Notes: generated by a model not told the origin, from the sequence alone. Positions 1 to 4,722 are shown, counted from the stretch's first letter. The stretch: DNA of 5,100 nt from Candidatus Nomurabacteria bacterium (GCA_943349725.1 CALQZP010000060.1:1-5100), one strand, 5' to 3'. A program made the numbers and translations.

Positions 1-28
1 CCACGTCATCCGCGATAAGTATCAACAT
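1..28 (-). CDS. Start of an unidentified leftward gene (5' end only)
   Basis: On the minus strand an ATG at 28-26 opens a frame reading MLILIADDV and running off the left edge. It is preceded by AAAAGGA (about 39-33) at normal Shine-Dalgarno spacing, the best ribosome binding site in the window, and by a promoter-like signal further up. Nine codons are too few to name a family; a hydrophobic strand followed by two Asp is compatible with many folds. It would be transcribed divergently from uvrC. Confidence 0.5.
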
Positions 29-82
29 AGAATCCTTTTCAAAAGAACCATAGAGTGCGCGATTCCAATCACGCAAGCGCTA

Positions 83-110
83 AGTATAGCAAAATGAAAA
101 AAAGTTCCAA
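83..110 (-). promoter_or_regulatory. Extended -10 promoter for the leftward gene
   Basis: Read on the minus strand: TTGGAA (110-105), a 16-nt spacer, then TGCTATACT (91-83), which is an extended -10 (TGn + TATACT). The predicted start near 76 leaves a leader of about 48 nt before the ATG at 28 and includes its RBS. The promoter sits inside the 5' end of uvrC. It is motif matching only. Confidence 0.45.
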
Positions 111-1374
111 CAAATTACTTCCACATACGATGCTAAGAAAGCGTCTTCCGGACACGCCAGGGATTTATTTCTTTCTAGGGCGGAATAAGAAGATATTGTA
201 TATTGGGAGGGCAACTTCGCTTCGTAGTCGCGTACGCAGTTACTTCACTGATGATATCGCAGAGAAACGAAGTGAGTGGATTGCAACGATGCTTACCGAG
301 GCTCAAAGCATTGATTTTAGAAGAACAGACTCGGTGCTTGAAGCAATCCTACTTGAGGCTGATTTGATTAAAAAGTTTCAACCTCTCTATAACACCGACG
401 AGAAAGATGATAAAAGTTTTAATTGCGTCATTATCACTAAAGAGGATTTTCCAGCCGTTTTTCTTGAACGGTCAAAAAATATTGATTTTTCTTCGTTACA
501 GGTTAAGCCTGCCCGCCGAAGCCTCGGCACAGACGGGGATAAAAAATTAAGGATTCTCGCTGTCTACGGTCCTTTTCCACACGGACTTCGACTTCAGGAT
601 GCGATGAAGATTATTCGTAAGATTTTCCCCTATAGAGATACAAAGTGTCAGCCGTTACAGGGACGTCCATGTTTTAATCGACAAATAGGACTCTGTCCAG
701 GAACCTGTACTGGTGAGACGGGTAAAAGAGAGTATGCAAAATCGATTCGAAATCTTAAACTATTTTTTGAGGGCAAAAAAGCTCGGTTACTTTTACTTTT
801 GAATAAGGAGATGAATGCTCTCGCGAAGGTGCAGAGATTTGAGCAGGCACATGAGGTTAAGCGAACCATCTTTGCTCTGCAACATATACAAGATGTGGCA
901 CTACTTCGTTCAGCTAACTACCCTGTACCTTCGGCCAGTTTTCGAATTGAGGCTTACGACCTATCTCACTTCGGGGGAAAAGATATCGTCGGGGCTATGA
1001 CGGTAATTGAGGCTGGTGAGACCAAAAAGAGTGAGTATCGACTTTTTAAATTGCGTAGTATACAAGATGCCAATGAAACGAAGGGGTTACAGGAAATCCT
1101 TACGCGCAGACTCGAACACGGGGAATGGACCAAGCCGGACATAATTGTGGTTGATGGTAATGACATTCAGATGAACGCCGCGCGGACGGTTTTGCATAAG
1201 CGCCATCTTTCAATCCCTCTTGTTGCTGTTGTAAAAGACAATCAACATAAACCAAAAACCATTTTAGGGGATGACGTCCTTGTGGAGAAGTACAAGAGCC
1301 AAATACTTTTGGCAAACAATGAAGCGCATCGATTCGCACTTTCCTTTCAGAAGAAAAAGCGGAAGCACTTTTAA
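94..1374 (+). CDS. uvrC: UvrABC system protein C, short form lacking the C-terminal HhH domain
   Basis: UvrC makes both incisions in nucleotide excision repair after UvrA/UvrB find the lesion. Residue numbers here count from the first possible start, GTG at 55. A GIY-YIG domain (about 31-115) carries PGIYFF, ILYIGRA and the LLEADLIKK helix with the expected catalytic Glu (E101). A four-Cys cluster (C198, C206, C214, C218) matches the proposed Fe-S site of UvrC. A UVR motif for UvrB contact lies at about 246-280. The RNase H-like domain (about 296-405) has YDLS with D302 and VVDG with D367; the usual middle Asp region reads NETKGL, so E341 may replace an Asp. The protein ends just after the conserved EAHRFALSFQKKKR segment, where ordinary UvrC of about 600 residues continues into tandem helix-hairpin-helix motifs. 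Starts at 55 (GTG), 94 (ATG) and 130 (ATG) are all possible; none has a clear RBS. I chose 94 because it is an ATG and leaves a normal-length N-terminus. Confidence 0.93.
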   Translation: MKKSSNKLLPHTMLRKRLPDTPGIYFFLGRNKKILYIGRATSLRSRVRSYFTDDIAEKRSEWIATMLTEAQSIDFRRTDSVLEAILLEADLIKKFQPLYNTDEKDDKSFNCVIITKEDFPAVFLERSKNIDFSSLQVKPARRSLGTDGDKKLRILAVYGPFPHGLRLQDAMKIIRKIFPYRDTKCQPLQGRPCFNRQIGLCPGTCTGETGKREYAKSIRNLKLFFEGKKARLLLLLNKEMNALAKVQRFEQAHEVKRTIFALQHIQDVALLRSANYPVPSASFRIEAYDLSHFGGKDIVGAMTVIEAGETKKSEYRLFKLRSIQDANETKGLQEILTRRLEHGEWTKPDIIVVDGNDIQMNAARTVLHKRHLSIPLVAVVKDNQHKPKTILGDDVLVEKYKSQILLANNEAHRFALSFQKKKRKHF

Positions 1375-1402
1375 TTGCACAATTATTCGTCTGTGGTATT
1401 GT
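1375..1402 (+). promoter_or_regulatory. Candidate promoter of an intergenic RNA
   Basis: TTGCAC (1375-1380), a 16-nt spacer, then TATTGT (1397-1402) preceded by TGG, which gives an extended -10. It begins directly after the uvrC stop codon and points to a start near 1409. The form resembles the TGGTATACT box in front of ddl. The match is moderate. Confidence 0.4.
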
Positions 1403-1408
1403 ATTAGG

Positions 1409-1540
1409 GAACCAAGTAGATGACCTAGTATCGCGGTTGCTCGTTGAGTCATGGTTTGCCGAGCAACCTTTACACCACCGCACGAGAGCGTGCAGTGGAC
1501 CTCCAGGAGTAGCGCTTTGTGCATTGCGCTACTCCTTTTT
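1409..1540 (+). ncRNA. Candidate structured small RNA, unknown family
   Basis: The stretch between uvrC and ddl contains three consecutive hairpins and no credible ORF. Hairpin 1 pairs GGTTGCTCG (1435-1443) with CGAGCAACC (1460-1468) around a 16-nt loop. Hairpin 2 spans 1475-1498 as CCAC-C-GCACG / CGTGC-A-GTGG with one C-A mismatch and an AGAG loop. Hairpin 3 is the terminator. With the upstream promoter-like signal this gives a transcript of about 132 nt. I found no signature of SRP RNA (no GGAAG tetraloop core), 6S RNA, T-box or tmRNA. It could instead be the structured 3' UTR of uvrC. Confidence 0.45.
1506..1540 (+). terminator. Rho-independent terminator
   Basis: A perfect 10-bp stem GGAGTAGCGC (1506-1515) / GCGCTACTCC (1526-1535) with a 10-nt loop, followed by five T (1536-1540). 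The T-tract is on the plus strand only, so it ends rightward transcription of uvrC and/or the intergenic RNA. It insulates ddl, which has its own -10 box downstream. Confidence 0.88.
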
Positions 1541-1561
1541 ATACCCACTTTTTTGCTCGGA

Positions 1562-1570
1562 TGGTATACT
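1562..1570 (+). promoter_or_regulatory. Extended -10 promoter of ddl
   Basis: TGGTATACT is an extended -10 box ending 6 nt before the ddl ATG at 1577. There is no good -35 at the right distance. The expected transcription start coincides with the start codon, which implies a leaderless message. Confidence 0.55.
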
Positions 1571-1576
1571 TTAGGA

Positions 1577-2557
1577 ATGTTCTCAAAAACTCGAGTTGCA
1601 GTACTTCGTGGCGGACCTTCCAGTGAATATGAAGTCTCGCTTAAAACAGGCGCTTCGGTACTCGCACACTTGCCAGAAAGCTATCATCCGCTTGATGTGT
1701 TTGTCGACCGAAAGGGCTCATGGCATCTACTTGGAAAAATGGAGCCGATTGAGAAAATACTGGGAAAAGTTGATATCGTCTGGAATGCTCTGCATGGAGA
1801 GTACGGGGAAGACGGTGCTATCCAGACAATTCTTGAGACGCATGGCATTCCATTTTCCGGTTCGCGTCGTCTTGCGGCCGCTCTTTCGTTCAACAAGTCT
1901 TTGGCAAAGAAAATTGTTGAAAGGTCAGGTATTAAGACACCTCATAGTCGTGTACTTAAACAAGAAGATTATACTTCAGGCGAGGCATTGGCGCAGGAAC
2001 TTTACCGAGCGTTTCCTCAGCCTTCGATCATTAAACCGGTTGGAAGAGGTTCATCAATTGGAGTTTCATTTGCCGAAACGCCCGAAGAAATTTGGACGGC
2101 CCTTTCGGTGGCCTTTAGTGTTTCGGAGACAATACTTATCGAGGAGTATATTGAGGGCAAAGAGGCAAGTTTAGGTGTTATAGAGGGCTTTAGAGGGGAG
2201 CCTTATTATGCGCTTATGCCTGTTCAGGTGGCAGTTGCACCTGACAAGAAGTTTTTTGATCAGCAGACTAAATACAGTGGCGCCGCCTTGCATCAATGTC
2301 CAGGAAACTTCAGCAATTCAGAAAAAAGTGAACTTGCAAAGCTTGCTATTGCGATTCATCGTCTTCTTGATCTCAGACACTACTCAAGATCGGAATTTAT
2401 TGTGCACCCTAAGAGAGGTATTTTTTTTCTGGAAACTGATGCGTTGCCTGATTTACATGAAGGAATTTCTCCTTATCTCCAGTCTCTGCAATCAGCTGGA
2501 GCGACCTTCTCTGAGTTTCTTGAACATGTTCTTACGTTGGCACGAAGCGGAAAATAG
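1577..2557 (+). CDS. ddl: D-alanine--D-alanine ligase
   Basis: An ATP-grasp enzyme of 326 residues, normal for Ddl, joining two D-Ala for the peptidoglycan stem peptide in the cytoplasm. The N-terminal motif GGPSSEYEVS (12-21) holds the conserved Glu (E19). HGEYGEDGAIQ (73-83), IIKPVGRGSSIGVS (151-164) and EEYIEGKE (189-196) are ATP-grasp motifs, and K232-Y233 matches the Lys-Tyr of the omega loop. The C-terminal metal/substrate loop is unusual: R271-S-E273 where R-x-D is expected, and LETDALPDLHEG where families read roughly LEVNTLPGMT, so Asn to Asp at 288 and Gly to Asp at 292. The ATG at 1577 is the only sensible start: nothing in frame lies between it and RVAVLRGG, and the frame upstream runs through the terminator. 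AGGA abuts the ATG, too close for an ordinary RBS, which supports leaderless initiation. Function as Ddl is very likely; strict substrate specificity is less sure. Confidence 0.93.
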   Translation: MFSKTRVAVLRGGPSSEYEVSLKTGASVLAHLPESYHPLDVFVDRKGSWHLLGKMEPIEKILGKVDIVWNALHGEYGEDGAIQTILETHGIPFSGSRRLAAALSFNKSLAKKIVERSGIKTPHSRVLKQEDYTSGEALAQELYRAFPQPSIIKPVGRGSSIGVSFAETPEEIWTALSVAFSVSETILIEEYIEGKEASLGVIEGFRGEPYYALMPVQVAVAPDKKFFDQQTKYSGAALHQCPGNFSNSEKSELAKLAIAIHRLLDLRHYSRSEFIVHPKRGIFFLETDALPDLHEGISPYLQSLQSAGATFSEFLEHVLTLARSGK

Positions 2558-2565
2558 GGTAAGCT
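2537..2565 (+). promoter_or_regulatory. Possible tRNA-locus promoter (weak)
   Basis: TTGGCA (2537-2542), 17 nt, then TAAGCT (2560-2565), overlapping the end of ddl. The -35 is good and the -10 poor. It would start transcription about 20 nt before tRNA-Ala(CGC). The tRNA may equally be co-transcribed with ddl, since no terminator is seen between 2558 and 2593. Confidence 0.25.
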
Positions 2566-2593
2566 CTTAACGTTTGACGTTTGTATGCGGTAA

Positions 2594-2664
2594 GGGCCTG
2601 TGGTCTAGTGGTACGACGCGTCATTCGCATTGACGAAACGGGAGTCCGATTCTCCCCAGGTCCA
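2594..2664 (+). tRNA. tRNA-Ala(CGC)
   Basis: A full cloverleaf of 71 nt. Acceptor GGGCCTG (2594-2600) pairs with CAGGTCC (2657-2663) and includes a G3-U70 wobble, the alanine identity element. The D-arm has GTCT/CGAC with one mismatch and the loop GG. Anticodon stem CGTCA/TGACG is perfect around TTCGCAT, anticodon CGC (2626-2628), reading GCG. T-stem GGGAG/CTCCC is perfect. The T-loop reads TCCGATT, so position 55 is C and not the near-universal T (pseudouridine). The discriminator is A2664; CCA is not encoded. Confidence 0.9.
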
Positions 2665-2670
2665 AAGGAA
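2647..2670 (+). repeat. Direct repeat, copy 1 (tRNA-Ala(CGC) 3' end plus trailer)
   Basis: T-loop to trailer of tRNA-Ala(CGC). It shares CGATT, then 13 identical bases CCCAGGTCCAAAG (2655-2667) and AA with a second copy at 2779-2800, differing by one substitution and two single-base indels. It bounds the structured insert on the left. Confidence 0.7.
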
Positions 2671-2785
2671 CTGAAGAAGCGCGGGGCGCTTCTGTGGGAG
2701 AAGCGGAGCCGGTTTGAGCATTTCTTGGAGTGTCCTCACGAACAAGAAATCCAAACTGGGCACTGAGTCTATAAGACTCGATTTT
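2671..2785 (+). other. Structured noncoding insert after tRNA-Ala(CGC)
   Basis: Between the two copies of the tRNA 3' end lies a gene-free segment rich in pairing. A hairpin AGAAGCGC-GGG-GCGCTTCT (2674-2692) comes first. Then TGGGAGAA (2695-2702) can pair with TTTTCCCA (2782-2789) to close a three-way junction. One arm joins CCGGTTTG/CAAACTGG (2709-2716 / 2752-2759) and ATTTCTTG/CAAGAAAT; the other is GAGTCT-ATA-AGACTC (2765-2779). The 3' half of hairpin 1 can also pair with the following AGAAGC, so two folds compete. No known RNA family is recognised. It may be a small mobile or degenerate tRNA-derived element. Confidence 0.5.
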
Positions 2786-2800
2786 CCCAGGTCCAAAGAA
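2779..2800 (+). repeat. Direct repeat, copy 2 (orphan tRNA 3' end)
   Basis: Carries CGATTTT then CCCAGGTCCAAAG (2786-2798), matching the 3' end of tRNA-Ala(CGC) 132 nt upstream. No matching T-stem or 5' acceptor precedes it, so this is a fragment and not a tRNA. Confidence 0.7.
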
Positions 2801-2819
2801 TGAATTTGAAAATATGGAC

Positions 2820-2845
2820 GGGCCCATAGCTCATCTGGTAGAGCG
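2820..2845 (+). repeat. 26-nt direct repeat, copy 1 (tRNA 5' half)
   Basis: Exactly tRNA nucleotides 1-26 (acceptor 5' strand through D-arm), identical to 3137-3162 with sequence differing on both sides. It flanks the GIY-YIG gene on the left. Confidence 0.92.
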
Positions 2846-2863
2846 TCCCGATGGCCATCGGGA
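2846..2863. repeat. 18-bp perfect palindrome in the broken tRNA's anticodon arm
   Basis: TCCCGATGGCCATCGGGA equals its own reverse complement. It occupies the whole anticodon arm, including the loop, which a functional 7-nt anticodon loop would not allow. It could be a dyad site for a nuclease or recombinase, or degeneration. Confidence 0.8.
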
Positions 2864-2882
2864 AGGTTAAAGTGATTCGTAT

Positions 2883-3146
2883 ATGGGATTTGTATACATT
2901 TTGCAAAGTGAGAAAACTGCAAGATATTATATCGGTAGTACCATTGATGTTGATAGAAGGCTGAGTGAACACAATTCCGGGCAAACTCCTTCCTTGCTTC
3001 ACCAGAGACCGTTGCAAGTTGTTTTCCAGAAGAAATACGATACTATTGTTGAAGCTCGGCGATGGGAACTTCGATTAAAAAAGTGTAAAAGTAAAAAAAT
3101 ACTTGAGCAGATAATAAAAGATAGGGAAATCAAAATGGGCCCATAG
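2883..3146 (+). CDS. Small GIY-YIG nuclease, lodged between tRNA genes
   Basis: An 87-residue single-domain GIY-YIG protein of the YhbQ/UPF0213 type. Motifs: VYILQS (4-9), YYIGST (15-20), the RR of DVDRRLSEHN and the EARRWELRLKK helix with the likely catalytic, metal-binding Glu. Such proteins cut DNA; family members are numerous in CPR genomes and their role is mostly unknown. The gene fills the gap almost exactly: its ATG lies 3 nt after the broken tRNA's T-loop TTCG, and its last codons ATG-GGC-CCA-TAG use the first ten nucleotides of tRNA-Ala(UGC), including TAG at 3144-3146. Only a weak RBS (AGTGA, 2871-2875) precedes it, lying inside the former T-stem. With no promoter of its own seen, it is probably read from the tRNA transcript. 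A homing-type or selfish insertion is my inference. Confidence 0.88.
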   Translation: MGFVYILQSEKTARYYIGSTIDVDRRLSEHNSGQTPSLLHQRPLQVVFQKKYDTIVEARRWELRLKKCKSKKILEQIIKDREIKMGP

Positions 3147-3162
3147 CTCATCTGGTAGAGCG
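3137..3162 (+). repeat. 26-nt direct repeat, copy 2 (tRNA 5' half)
   Basis: The 5' half of the intact tRNA-Ala(UGC), identical to 2820-2845. The repeat ends precisely at tRNA nucleotide 26, before the anticodon stems diverge. Confidence 0.92.
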
Positions 3163-3212
3163 CCTCATTTGCAATGAGGAGGTAAGCGGTTCGAGTCCGC
3201 TTGGGTCCACCA
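3137..3212 (+). tRNA. tRNA-Ala(UGC)
   Basis: A textbook cloverleaf of 76 nt with CCA encoded. Acceptor GGGCCCA/TGGGTCC has the G3-U70 alanine signal. D-arm GCTC/GAGC; anticodon stem CCTCA/TGAGG around TTTGCAA with anticodon TGC (3170-3172); variable AGGTA; T-arm AGCGG-TTCGAGT-CCGCT; A73 then CCA (3210-3212). Two protein genes end inside it: the GIY-YIG gene at nucleotide 10 on the same strand, and the recombinase on the opposite strand in the anticodon stem. Confidence 0.97.
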
Positions 3213-4706
3213 AATTTGATTTGCCGAAGAAGTTGCCTCGGGGCTTCGCCCCTCGGCATTGGTTTCCGCCAAGAAATTCCAGGGGGTTTTGAATTCCGCC
3301 AAAAGAATTCCCGCCGAAAGTCGGCGGTTCGAGCCGATGGAAACAAGAAAATCTCTCATCCGTGAAAGATTTTCTTGTTTAGAGAGATTTTCGGCTTGGT
3401 TGGCCTCAATAATCCAGTTTCGCATGAGTTCGAGCCAATGATTGCCTTTTCGCTCAAAATCCGATAATTTCTCCTCAATTGTTTTCTTTTCCGCCATTAA
3501 AACGTTTTTATTTTCTTGATACTCGCCAAGTTCCAACGCCTCGCCTAAATATGCGTCTGTAAGTCGTTCGAGGCGTGTTTTTATGGCGGAAATATTATCG
3601 CGGAGATTTTGAGCGAAAAGGTCTGACGAGTGGCAGGATTCCGATTGTTCGCTTTCAAGGCGAGCAAGATATTTTTCCCGCCACTCATCGGGCAAAGAAA
3701 CTTTTTGACAAAGATTTTTCACTTGTTCAGTTAAAACTTCTTCCCGCAAAAAGCGATTTTCAGTGCAAGTAATAGTTTTGCTCTTGTGGGTGCAACGATA
3801 GTAAATAAATTTCAGTCCGCTTTTCTTGATGTGTCGTTCGGCGGTAATTGCATATCCGCATACCCCACAAGTAGCAAAACCTAAAAATTGAAAATTCTTC
3901 GGTCCTCGCTTTTTGCGGGGCTTTCCATTCTGAACAAGTGCCTCTTGGATTTTGTCAAAAAGTTTCTTTGAAATCATTGGCTTATGCGAACCTTGATGCA
4001 CCTCGCCACGATATTGAAAATGTCCGTAGTAAAAAGGATTTTTCAAAATATGTTCAATACTGGCGAGGTGCAAAGGTTTACCTGTTTTGCCAACCAAGCC
4101 AAGAGAAAACATTTTGCGTTGAATAGCCGTGAGTGTGTATTGCCCCGAAGCAAAAGCCCCTAACGCTTCTTTTACTTTGCCAAAAGTTTTTCTATCCGGC
4201 TCAATCGTCCGCAAACGAGGTTCGTTGAAATATCCGAGAGGGGCTTTTGCCGACAGCTCACCACGGCGTATCTTTTGGCGTATACCGCGCAAAATGTTTT
4301 CTCTTAAATTGTCGGTGTAATACTTTGCTTGTCCGAAGGCGACACTCAACATAAATTTTCCTTGCGGTGTCGCCTCGAACCAGAAAGTAGGGAATTTTAG
4401 CGCGACAATCTTTTGCGTATCCACTAAGTAAATGACTCGTCCACCGTCTATGCTATTTCTCGCTAATCTATCGGGATTCCACGCTAAAATTCCCTGTGCA
4501 ACGCCTTTTTCAATTTCGCCAAGCATTTCGTTGAAAACTACTCTGCCCGGCTCTTTGGCGGTCTTGCTCTCGTAAAACTCTTTTTCAACGAAAAGATTGT
4601 TTTGCTTGGCGAATTCCCGAAGCTCTGTCAATTGCGCCTCGATAGAAAGCACTTGGCGTTCTTCGTCCTCTGATGATTTACGACAATATATAAAATATTT
4701 GATCAT
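3165..4706 (-). CDS. Large serine recombinase (site-specific integrase/invertase)
   Basis: 513 residues from ATG at 4706. The N-terminal resolvase domain (about 1-145) has IYCRKSSEDEE with the predicted nucleophile Ser11, the SIEAQ segment and NPDRLARN (78-84) with its catalytic arginines. A Recombinase domain (about 150-260) follows, with LGYFNEPRL and LKNPFYYGHFQYRGE. A zinc ribbon has CGVC (280-283) with C305 and C314. A charged, probably coiled-coil region covers about 365-455. The end, GSNRRL then LLAEFKTPWNFLAE, resembles the usual C-terminus of such enzymes; beyond it, residues 499-513 (WWTQADSNRLPPHCK) are simply the antisense of tRNA-Ala(UGC), with the stop TGA in its anticodon stem. 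Such enzymes integrate, excise or invert DNA between att sites. An upstream ATG at 4796 is in frame but its 30 extra codons look noncoding; MIKYFIYCRKS is the natural start. The RBS is poor (GAAG at 2 nt). Confidence 0.93.
   Translation of the reverse strand: MIKYFIYCRKSSEDEERQVLSIEAQLTELREFAKQNNLFVEKEFYESKTAKEPGRVVFNEMLGEIEKGVAQGILAWNPDRLARNSIDGGRVIYLVDTQKIVALKFPTFWFEATPQGKFMLSVAFGQAKYYTDNLRENILRGIRQKIRRGELSAKAPLGYFNEPRLRTIEPDRKTFGKVKEALGAFASGQYTLTAIQRKMFSLGLVGKTGKPLHLASIEHILKNPFYYGHFQYRGEVHQGSHKPMISKKLFDKIQEALVQNGKPRKKRGPKNFQFLGFATCGVCGYAITAERHIKKSGLKFIYYRCTHKSKTITCTENRFLREEVLTEQVKNLCQKVSLPDEWREKYLARLESEQSESCHSSDLFAQNLRDNISAIKTRLERLTDAYLGEALELGEYQENKNVLMAEKKTIEEKLSDFERKGNHWLELMRNWIIEANQAENLSKQENLSRMRDFLVSIGSNRRLSAGILLAEFKTPWNFLAETNAEGRSPEATSSANQIWWTQADSNRLPPHCK
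3207..3328 (+). repeat. Inverted repeat, left copy
   Basis: The outer block CCACCAAATTTGATTTGC (3207-3224) matches the right copy with one mismatch. A variable middle holds a hairpin (3234-3258: TGCC, GGGGC-TTC-GCCCC, GGCA). The inner 66 bp (3263-3328) matches the right copy with two mismatches and contains the hairpin CCGCCGA-AAG-TCGGCGG (3311-3327). On the minus strand it encodes the recombinase C-terminus. Confidence 0.92.
3341..3380. repeat. 40-bp dyad with 14-bp perfect arms inside the recombinase gene
   Basis: AAACAAGAAAATCT (3341-3354) and AGATTTTCTTGTTT (3367-3380) are exact reverse complements around a 12-nt centre. It lies in the recombinase codons for about residues 442-455, just inside the left inverted repeat. 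The symmetry and size would suit a recombinase or repressor site. It could also be an RNA hairpin near the message's 3' end. Confidence 0.6.
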
Positions 4707-4722
4707 AGCTTCGGGAATTAAA

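Larger units (their letters stand above)
2820..2879 (+). pseudogene. Truncated tRNA-Ala, anticodon probably GGC
   Basis: Positions 1-26 are identical to those of the intact tRNA-Ala(UGC) at 3137. An anticodon arm TCCCG/CGGGA follows; with T2852 as U33 the anticodon reads GGC (2853-2855), but the loop has 8 nt and not 7. Variable-region AGGT and a T-loop-like TTCG (2876-2879) are still readable, then the tRNA stops: no T-stem 3' strand, no acceptor 3' strand and no CCA. The GIY-YIG gene begins 3 nt later. It cannot fold into a working tRNA as it stands. Confidence 0.75.

Noticed and set aside
1451..1576. N-terminal extension of ddl from an upstream ATG, with a hydrophobic stretch resembling a signal peptide.
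   Set aside because: It translates the second arm of hairpin 1, hairpin 2 and the rho-independent terminator; the Ddl fold begins at 1577.
1577..2664. Functional link between ddl and the adjacent alanine tRNAs.
   Set aside because: D-Ala ligation does not use tRNA; neighbourhood alone is not evidence.
2581..2766. Open frame of 61 codons on the plus strand.
   Set aside because: It reads straight through tRNA-Ala(CGC) and the structured insert; no domain or RBS.
2695..2795. A second complete tRNA ending at the orphan CAGGTCCA.
   Set aside because: No 5' acceptor or T-stem partner; the 8-bp closing stem TGGGAGAA/TTTTCCCA does not fit tRNA geometry.
2820..3212. Group I intron with a GIY-YIG homing ORF inside a tRNA.
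   Set aside because: The anticodon arm is uninterrupted, no intron core pairing was recognised, and what follows the ORF is a new tRNA 5' end and not a 3' exon.
2999..3346. Minus-strand frame containing ANEALYQMSYGP.
   Set aside because: This is the antisense translation of tRNA-Ala, a familiar annotation artefact, overlapping the recombinase tail in another frame.
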